Shown here: positions 1-4,283 of the stretch, one piece after another | How the letters are laid out: every line of letters starts with the position of its first letter | Numbering within the stretch: the stretch's first letter is position 1 | Assembly (NCBI GenBank): GCA_012518325.1 | Contig: JAAYSR010000183.1 | Span: 1 to 7,998, forward strand | Length of the DNA stretch: 7,998 nucleotides | Reading direction: 5' to 3' | Source of the DNA: Bacillota bacterium | GTDB taxonomy: Bacteria; Bacillota; Limnochordia; Darwinibacteriales; Darwinibacteriaceae | Translations under genes and position numbers: made by a program | The notes under the pieces: model-generated | The model's database searches: none | What the model saw: the letters and a program-made list of their open reading frames with translations, nothing else | Told to the model about the DNA's origin: nothing

Positions 1-99
1 GGCTACGCAGGGGTTGACAACAGCCTCTACGAGATGGATAAAGTGGAGCTCCTGCTCGGCGATGCCAAAGACAGCATTGCCAAGCTCATGGCTGTGCTG
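1..99 (+). repeat. Partial domain III repeat unit (C-terminal tail)
   Basis: The first codons encode GYAGVDNSLYEMD followed by LLLGDAKDS. This matches the end of the next unit, where GYAGVDNSLYEMD begins at 541. It is in the same reading frame as the rest of the gene, so it is the tail of an earlier domain III copy and not a separate gene. It contains no start codon with a ribosome site. A linker (about 100-147, rich in Glu, Lys, Ala and Pro) joins it to the next unit. Confidence 0.85.
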
Positions 100-1215
100 A
101 AGGGCGAAAAGACCTCTGAGCCTGCTGCCGAGGAACCGAAGGAAGACTTGGCCGGCAAGCTGAGATCCGCCAAAAAAGTCGTCATCATTCCCGGCTACGG
201 CATGGCTTTGGCCCAGGCCCAGGGCCAGGTGAAGCAGTTCGGCGAACTTCTGCAGAGCCAGGGCAAGGAAGTCCGCTACGGGATTCACCCGGTAGCCGGC
301 CGCATGCCCGGGCATATGAACGTGCTTCTGGCTGAAGTGGATGTGCCTTACGACCAGCTGTATGAGCTGGATGAGATCAACGCCTTTATCGAGGAGGCGG
401 ACCTGGCGGTCATTGTCGGCGCCAATGACGTGGTGAACCCCGCGGCGATTGAACTGGAGGGCACTCCCATTTACGGCATGCCCATCATCCGGGCTGACAG
501 GGCCAAGCATGTAATCATCTGCAACTACGACACCAAGCCGGGTTATGCCGGAGTGGACAACAGCCTCTATGAGATGGACCGGGTGCAGATGCTCCTGGGC
601 GATGCCAAGGACAGCCTGGCTCAGCTGATTGCAGCAGCCAAAGGTGAGGCGTCTGCTGAAGCGGCCGCGGGCAACGCGGAGGCAGACCCCAAATCAGCTG
701 ATGCGGACCCAGTGGCCCTGCTGCAGGCCGCTAAGCGGGTGGTCATTGTACCCGGCTACGGTATGGCTTTGGCCCAGGCCCAAGGCCAGGTCAAACGCCT
801 GGTGGAACATCTCGAAGCCCGGGGCGTACGTGTGGAAATCGCGGTGCACCCGGTAGCCGGCCGCATGCCCGGCCATATGAATGTTCTCATGGCGGAGGTT
901 GACATTCCCTATGAGCTGATGCTGGAAATGGATCAAATCAATGAACAGTTTAAGGAAGTAGATGTGGCGGTTGTGGTGGGGGCCAATGACGTGATTAACC
1001 CCGCGGCCAACACCCACGAAGGCACCCCGATTTACGGCATGCCGATCCTCAACGTGGAGCACGCACGCCATGTGGTGATCTACAACCTGGATCGCTCTCC
1101 GGGCTATGCCGGAGTGGAGAACACGCTCTACGACGCTCCCAACTGCATCTTCGTTGCAGGGGATGCAGCCCAGACCCTGGCAGGCCTGGTGGATGCCCTG
1201 AAAGCAAGTGCATAA
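1..1215 (+). CDS. PntB-like NAD(P) transhydrogenase protein with tandem domain III copies (5' end outside window)
   Basis: The frame is open from base 1 to the TAA at 1213-1215, so the real start lies upstream; the ATG at 34 is internal. Visible protein: the tail of one domain III (GYAGVDNSLY at the first codon), an acidic/Ala linker, a full domain III, a second Ala/Glu-rich linker, and a last full domain III. Each full copy has the family hallmarks: PGYGMALAQAQ (Rossmann glycine loop), HPVAGRMPGHMNVL, GAND-V/I-NPAA, GTPIYGMPI and GYAGV. In characterised PntB, domain III occurs once, binds NADP(H) on the cytosolic face and exchanges hydride with the NAD(H) domain of PntA while the membrane domain moves protons. 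Here the KRS segment just before GYAGV reads NYD (523-531) and NLD (1084-1092), so NADP preference is doubtful. Whether a membrane domain II or a PntA subunit lies upstream cannot be seen. Family assignment is secure; activity and cofactor are inferred. Confidence 0.88.
   Translation, partial: GYAGVDNSLYEMDKVELLLGDAKDSIAKLMAVLKGEKTSEPAAEEPKEDLAGKLRSAKKVVIIPGYGMALAQAQGQVKQFGELLQSQGKEVRYGIHPVAGRMPGHMNVLLAEVDVPYDQLYELDEINAFIEEADLAVIVGANDVVNPAAIELEGTPIYGMPIIRADRAKHVIICNYDTKPGYAGVDNSLYEMDRVQMLLGDAKDSLAQLIAAAKGEASAEAAAGNAEADPKSADADPVALLQAAKRVVIVPGYGMALAQAQGQVKRLVEHLEARGVRVEIAVHPVAGRMPGHMNVLMAEVDIPYELMLEMDQINEQFKEVDVAVVVGANDVINPAANTHEGTPIYGMPILNVEHARHVVIYNLDRSPGYAGVENTLYDAPNCIFVAGDAAQTLAGLVDALKASA
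148..642 (+). repeat. Complete domain III repeat unit, first full copy
   Basis: This unit runs from LAGKLRSAKK through the glycine loop (GYGM at 193) to the GDAKDSLAQL helix. By hand alignment it is about 60% identical in protein to the following unit, with near-identical DNA over the glycine loop and the HPVAGRMPGHMN block. Spacing from the GYAGV of the previous unit is 540 bases; spacing to the next is 561 bases. A linker at about 643-708 (Ala, Glu, Asp, Lys; little hydrophobicity) separates it from the last copy and is probably flexible. Confidence 0.9.
709..1212 (+). repeat. Complete domain III repeat unit, second full and last copy
   Basis: This unit carries GYGM at 754, the HPVAGRMPGHMN block, GANDVINPAA and GYAGVENTLY at 1102, and ends the protein with a GDA-type C-terminal helix like that of ordinary PntB. 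Its tail differs from those of the other copies (DAPNCIFVAGDAAQTL instead of EMD...LLLGDAKDS), as expected if the terminal unit is the ancestral PntB C-terminus and the internal units arose by duplication. That order of events is inference. Confidence 0.9.
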
Positions 1216-1229
1216 TCCTTCATCAACAG

Positions 1230-1268
1230 AAGCCGGCTCTTCTGGATCTTCCAGAAGGCCGGCTTTTC
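1230..1268 (+). terminator. Rho-independent terminator (imperfect) after the transhydrogenase gene
   Basis: Fourteen bases after the stop, AAGCCGG pairs with CCGGCTT. After a small internal bulge, CTTCTGG pairs with CCAGAAG, leaving a short ATCTT-type loop. The 3' arm runs into TTTTCTG. The stem is long and GC-rich, but the T-run is short and interrupted, so some readthrough into the aro pair is possible. Confidence 0.75.
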
Positions 1269-1285
1269 TGATAGAATGGGCACAG

Positions 1286-1292
1286 TAGGAGG
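1286..1292 (+). promoter_or_regulatory. Ribosome binding site for the DAHP synthase gene
   Basis: TAGGAGG lies 8 bases before GTG at 1301. This strong site decides the choice of the GTG as start, since no ATG lies nearby in frame. Only about 30 bases separate the preceding terminator from the start codon, and no convincing -35/-10 pair fits there. Confidence 0.75.
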
Positions 1293-1300
1293 TTGTCACT

Positions 1301-2122
1301 GTGGAGTCACTTCACTTGGTCAGCAGAGAACATCAGCCCCAGGACACAGTCGTCGAGGTGGGCAATGTCCAGATCGGCGGCGGAAGCCCGGTCTTCATCG
1401 CCGGCCCCTGTTCGGTAGAGGACAGGGAGCAGATTATGAAAATTGCCCAGGCAGTCAAAGGTTCAGCCCAGATCCTGAGGGGGGGAGCCTATAAGCCGCG
1501 CACATCGCCCTACAGCTTTCAGGGCCTTGGCGAAGAGGGCCTGCGCTATCTGCAGGAGGCAGGCAGGGCGGCGGGAATGCCCGTTGTCACCGAGGTGATG
1601 TCAGAAGCGGAAGTGGAATTGGTGGCAGAGTATGTGGATATGCTCCAAATTGGAGCCCGGAACATGCAGAACTATGCTCTGCTGCGCAAGGTGGGGGCCC
1701 AGAGGAAGCCTGTCCTGTTGAAGCGGGGTGTGGCGGCCACCATTGAGGAGCTGCTCCTGGCGGCAGAATACATCCTGGCTGCCGGCAACTCCCAGGTGGT
1801 CCTCTGCGAACGGGGCATTCGCACCTTCAGCCATACCTATGCCAGGAACACCCTGGATATCAGTGCAGTGCCCATTTTAAAGCACCTGACCCATCTGCCG
1901 GTGGTGGTTGATCCCAGCCACGGCTCCGGCGACTGGAACCTGATTGAACCTTTGTCCATGGCTGCGCTGGCTGCGGGTGCCCACGGACTGATGATTGAAG
2001 TGCACAGCGATCCCGAGCTGGCACTGTCCGACGGTCCCCAGTCCCTAAAGCCCGAGAAGTATCGGGCGTTAGTTCGCAAACTTGACCGACTGGCAACTTT
2101 TATGGAGGAGGAGCTAAAATGA
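1301..2122 (+). CDS. aroF: 3-deoxy-7-phosphoheptulonate (DAHP) synthase, KDOPS-like type I-beta, no regulatory domain
   Basis: This cytosolic enzyme condenses phosphoenolpyruvate with erythrose 4-phosphate to DAHP, the first step of the shikimate pathway. The 273-residue protein starts at GTG and is a single (beta/alpha)8 barrel. Visible motifs: AGPCSVE with the metal-ligand Cys37, RGGAYKPRTSPYSF at 60-73 (PEP and sugar phosphate binding), DPSHGSGD with His207, MIEVH with Glu233, and DGPQSL from Asp244; together Cys, His, Glu and Asp form the divalent-metal site. Only about 30 residues precede the GPCSVE strand. Neither the ferredoxin-like regulatory domain (as in Thermotoga) nor a fused chorismate mutase (as in Bacillus) is present, so classic allosteric feedback is unlikely (inference). 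The stop overlaps the start of the dehydroquinase gene by 4 bases (ATGA), making a coupled aro pair. Confidence 0.95.
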   Translation: MESLHLVSREHQPQDTVVEVGNVQIGGGSPVFIAGPCSVEDREQIMKIAQAVKGSAQILRGGAYKPRTSPYSFQGLGEEGLRYLQEAGRAAGMPVVTEVMSEAEVELVAEYVDMLQIGARNMQNYALLRKVGAQRKPVLLKRGVAATIEELLLAAEYILAAGNSQVVLCERGIRTFSHTYARNTLDISAVPILKHLTHLPVVVDPSHGSGDWNLIEPLSMAALAAGAHGLMIEVHSDPELALSDGPQSLKPEKYRALVRKLDRLATFMEEELK

Positions 2123-2556
2123 AAGTGTTAGTACTGCACGGCCCAAATTTAAACCTTTTGGGGCAGCGCGAACCTGAAGTGTACGGATTTATGACCCTGG
2201 ATCAGATCAATGAGGAGATTGCCGCCCTGGCATCCCAGCTGGAGCTGGAAATTGATTTTTTCCAGTCCAACGAGGAAGGGGCGCTGATTGACCGGATCCA
2301 CAGGGCCAAGGGCACATACCAGTGGATTATCTTTAATCCAGGGGCCCTGTCGATTTACAGCTACGCCCTGCGGGATGCCATATCTTCAGTGGAGATCCCC
2401 ACCATTGAAGTGCATCTCAGCAATATTCAGGCCAGGGAAGAGTTTCGTGCCCGTTCCGTAATCGCCCCTGTCTGTGTCGGTCAGATTGCGGGCTTTGGCA
2501 TGACTTCGTACCTCTTGGCCCTCTACGCCGTTTTCGAGCGGGGCCGGGGCGAATAG
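2119..2556 (+). CDS. aroQ: Type II 3-dehydroquinate dehydratase
   Basis: This enzyme dehydrates 3-dehydroquinate to 3-dehydroshikimate, the third shikimate step, and is normally a cytosolic dodecamer. At 145 residues it has the usual length. Signatures: GPNLNLLG (7-15), the flexible lid REPEVYG with Arg17 and the catalytic Tyr22, FNPGA with Asn73, EVHLSN with Glu97 and catalytic His99, and REEFR with Arg110. The main catalytic set is therefore intact. Three positions that are usually His differ: QSNHEG reads QSNEEG (Glu52), the TH after NPGA reads SI (Ile79), and NIHAREEF reads NIQAREEF (Gln104). The second corresponds to substrate-contacting His81 of the Mycobacterium tuberculosis enzyme. 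The gene is coupled to the DAHP synthase by an ATGA overlap and ends 2 bases from the convergent phosphatase gene; its likely terminator lies at 2602-2635, inside that gene. Confidence 0.92.
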   Translation: MKVLVLHGPNLNLLGQREPEVYGFMTLDQINEEIAALASQLELEIDFFQSNEEGALIDRIHRAKGTYQWIIFNPGALSIYSYALRDAISSVEIPTIEVHLSNIQAREEFRARSVIAPVCVGQIAGFGMTSYLLALYAVFERGRGE

Positions 2557-2558
2557 GC

Positions 2559-3092
2559 CTAGAGCAGGCTGACGATGAGTTCGCTGGCGGCAGGCAGGTC
2601 CGGGCAGGTGTAATCAGGCACCTGCCCTGTTTTTTCGTCTGATTCAATCAGGATGGTGGTGGCGCCGGCGGCTTTGCCGGCCTCGATGTCCATGTCCCGA
2701 TCCCCCACCATGAAGCTCCGCCTCAGATCCACATTGTATTTCTCCGCCAAAGCCAGAAGCATGCCGGGCTTGGGCTTGCGGCAGGCGCAGCCTGCCCGGG
2801 GGCGGTGGGTGCAGGCCATAATCTCTGTAAAAATGCCTCCGCCTTTGGCCACTTCCTCCGCGAGTCTGTTGTGAATTTTATCCAGCTCTTCCGGGGTCAT
2901 ATAGCCTAGGGCAACGCCGCCCTGGTTGGTTACCACAAAGGTGAGGAGCCCCGCCTCGTTGAGCCTGGCAACCGCTTCGGGGACGCCGGGAAAGAGAACC
3001 AGCTCCTCAGGGTTATTGGGGGGCCTGCGGCCCAGGGATTTATTGAGCACTCCGTCGCGGTCTAGAAAGACCGCTCTTTTTTTCTCAGCCAT
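2559..3092 (-). CDS. gmhB: HAD-family GmhB/HisB-N type phosphatase (probable D-glycero-D-manno-heptose 1,7-bisphosphate 7-phosphatase)
   Basis: This HAD hydrolase of the histidinol-phosphatase/heptose-bisphosphatase subfamily has 177 residues from the preferred start. Motif I is FLDRDGVLN (nucleophile Asp11, acid/base Asp13), motif II is VVTNQ (Thr55), motif III is RKPKPGM (Lys106 or Lys108), and motif IV is GDRDMD (131-135). A zinc loop of the form C-x-H-x5-C-x-C at 94-104 is typical of GmhB. In the family it removes the 7-phosphate of heptose bisphosphate for nucleotide-activated heptose, used in LPS or in S-layer and surface glycans. No other heptose genes are present, so the substrate is inferred and another phosphosugar or histidinol phosphate is possible. 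An upstream ATG at 3108-3110 would add six residues (MRGVVF), but GAGGTG sits 8 bases before the ATG at 3092, so that start is preferred. Confidence 0.85.
   Translation of the reverse strand: MAEKKRAVFLDRDGVLNKSLGRRPPNNPEELVLFPGVPEAVARLNEAGLLTFVVTNQGGVALGYMTPEELDKIHNRLAEEVAKGGGIFTEIMACTHRPRAGCACRKPKPGMLLALAEKYNVDLRRSFMVGDRDMDIEAGKAAGATTILIESDEKTGQVPDYTCPDLPAASELIVSLL
2602..2636 (+). terminator. Strong intrinsic terminator of the aroF-aroQ transcript, inside the gmhB 3' end
   Basis: GGGCAGGTG (2602-2610) pairs perfectly with CACCTGCCC (2619-2627) around an 8-base loop, and TGTTTTTTC follows at once. The T-tract is only on the plus-strand 3' side, so it terminates plus-strand transcription, that is, the aro pair. 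It lies within the coding sequence of the opposing phosphatase gene (around its TGQVPDYTCPDL segment), so the aro mRNA carries roughly 75 bases antisense to that gene. Confidence 0.85.
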
Positions 3093-3100
3093 GAAAACAA

Positions 3101-3106
3101 CACCTC
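3101..3106 (-). promoter_or_regulatory. Ribosome binding site deciding the gmhB start
   Basis: On the minus strand GAGGTG precedes the ATG at 3092 by 8 bases. The in-frame ATG at 3110 has only GGGAAACTAG before it, so the internal ATG is the better start. Confidence 0.65.
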
Positions 3107-3123
3107 GCATCTAGTTTCCCTCT

Positions 3124-3145
3124 TCAGCAGGAATTCACGTGCTGA
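3124..3145. promoter_or_regulatory. Short dyad in the divergent gmhB/galM intergenic region
   Basis: TCAGCA (3124-3129) and TGCTGA (3140-3145) form a perfect 6-base inverted repeat with a 10-base spacer. It lies in the roughly 145-base region between two divergent genes, where an operator or a 5'-UTR hairpin could sit. A TAGAAT resembling a -10 box (3175-3180) follows, but no good -35 is at the right distance, so I call no promoter. The function of the dyad is unproven and chance is possible. Confidence 0.25.
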
Positions 3146-3223
3146 TCTCCGAAAGTGTGAATGAGTATGTTCGCTAGAATTACTGGAAAACCTTTTCTTT
3201 TTCGGCTGCAGCTAAAATCTAAG

Positions 3224-3230
3224 AAAGGTG
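3224..3230 (+). promoter_or_regulatory. Ribosome binding site deciding the galM start
   Basis: AAAGGTG ends 6 bases before ATG at 3237. An in-frame GTG at 3228 overlaps this site and would add three residues, but it has only AAATCTAAGAA before it, so ATG 3237 is preferred. Confidence 0.6.
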
Positions 3231-3236
3231 AGGGCA

Positions 3237-4283
3237 ATGGAAAGCAAGACTTGGGGTACTCATCAGGGCAAAGAGGTGTATCTGTTTACCCTGGATCTAG
3301 GCGGAGGATGCAGCGCCTGGATCACCAACTACGGCGGGGCGATAGTCAGCGTGTACGCGCCGGACAGGCAAGGGAGGCTCGCGGATGTCGTCTTAGGCTA
3401 CGGCAGTTTAGACGGCTATATTCAATGCACAAGTTCCTTGGGGGTGATTGTAGGCCGCCATGCCAACCGGATTGAAAACGCCGAGTTTGAACTGGCAGGT
3501 GTGACTTATAAACTGGCAGCCAATGACGGCCGCAACCATATTCACGGCGGGCCTAAGGGCTTCGGCAAAGTGGTCTGGGAGGCCAAGTCAGTAGAGACCG
3601 AGTTTGGCGAAGGGCTGGAACTCAGCTATTGCAGCCCCGACGGGGAAGAAGGCTATCCCGGCAGCCTCAAGGTTAAGGTGACATACCGGCCCGGCGAGAG
3701 GCCCGGTGCCCTGTGCATGGATTATGAGGCAGAGACGGACCGGCCTACGGTGGTCAATCTGACCAACCACGCCTACTTTAACCTTTCAGGTGAGGAAGGG
3801 ACTTCCATCCTCGACCATGAGCTGGCGATCTATGCCGACTTTTTCACCCCCATTAACTCAGAGGGTTTGCCTGTCGGTGAAATCTTGCAGGTAGAGGGCA
3901 CCCCCCTGGACTTCCGGAAAAAGAAAGCCATTGGAGCCGAGATTGATTCAGATCATGAACAGATCAAGCTCGGCCGGGGCTATGACCATAACTGGATCCT
4001 TAACCGCCGGGGACCCGGCCTGGTGCTGGCGGCCCGGGCAGAACAGCCTGAAACTGGAAGAGCTTTGGAGGTCTGGACCACCAAGCCCGGCATTCAGTTT
4101 TACAGCGGCAACTTCTTGACAGGCGAGCCGCATCCCTGGCGTTCGGGTTTTTGCCTGGAGACCCAGTTCTTCCCGAACAGCCTGCGCTTCCCCCATTTTC
4201 CCAGCGCGGTTTTATACCCCCGGCAGCGCTACAGGCACAGTACAGTCTATCAGTTCTCAGCCGGCGAGGGGGATGCCAGGTGA
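3237..4283 (+). CDS. galM: Aldose 1-epimerase (mutarotase)
   Basis: Cytosolic mutarotase that interconverts alpha and beta anomers of glucose, galactose and related aldoses, feeding the Leloir pathway or general sugar uptake. The 348-residue length is normal for the family. Motifs seen: ITNYGGAI near the N-terminus, GRHANRI with Arg74, NHIHGG with His103, NHAYFNLSG with catalytic acid His178, GYDHNW with Asp250, and the strongly conserved CLETQFFPNS with catalytic base Glu308, followed by a C-terminal PxxxLxPRQRY segment. No signal peptide is visible. No galactokinase or uridylyltransferase gene is adjacent, so the physiological sugar is unknown. The gene heads a compact operon: its TGA overlaps the GTG of the next gene (GTGA, 4280-4283), which implies translational coupling. 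Confidence 0.94.
   Translation: MESKTWGTHQGKEVYLFTLDLGGGCSAWITNYGGAIVSVYAPDRQGRLADVVLGYGSLDGYIQCTSSLGVIVGRHANRIENAEFELAGVTYKLAANDGRNHIHGGPKGFGKVVWEAKSVETEFGEGLELSYCSPDGEEGYPGSLKVKVTYRPGERPGALCMDYEAETDRPTVVNLTNHAYFNLSGEEGTSILDHELAIYADFFTPINSEGLPVGEILQVEGTPLDFRKKKAIGAEIDSDHEQIKLGRGYDHNWILNRRGPGLVLAARAEQPETGRALEVWTTKPGIQFYSGNFLTGEPHPWRSGFCLETQFFPNSLRFPHFPSAVLYPRQRYRHSTVYQFSAGEGDAR

Noticed and set aside
34..36. ATG at 34 as the start of the transhydrogenase gene
   Set aside because: The codons before it are in frame and encode the GYAGVDNSLY tail of another domain III copy, so the start lies outside the window.
694..1299. Long antisense open frame (about 200 codons) opposite the last domain III copy
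   Set aside because: It mirrors the high-GC codon pattern of the real gene, its product has no recognisable family, and it would begin across the terminator and aro ribosome site.
3175..3218. TAGAAT (3175) and TAAAAT (3213) as -10 boxes for galM
   Set aside because: Neither has an acceptable -35 hexamer at 16-18 bases, and the second lies almost on the ribosome site.
4151..4279. Extended N-terminus of the RNase starting at an ATG at 4151
   Set aside because: It would lie wholly inside galM, gives a Pro/Gln-rich stretch unlike any beta-CASP N-terminus, and the GTG at 4280 has a good ribosome site directly before the conserved first strand.
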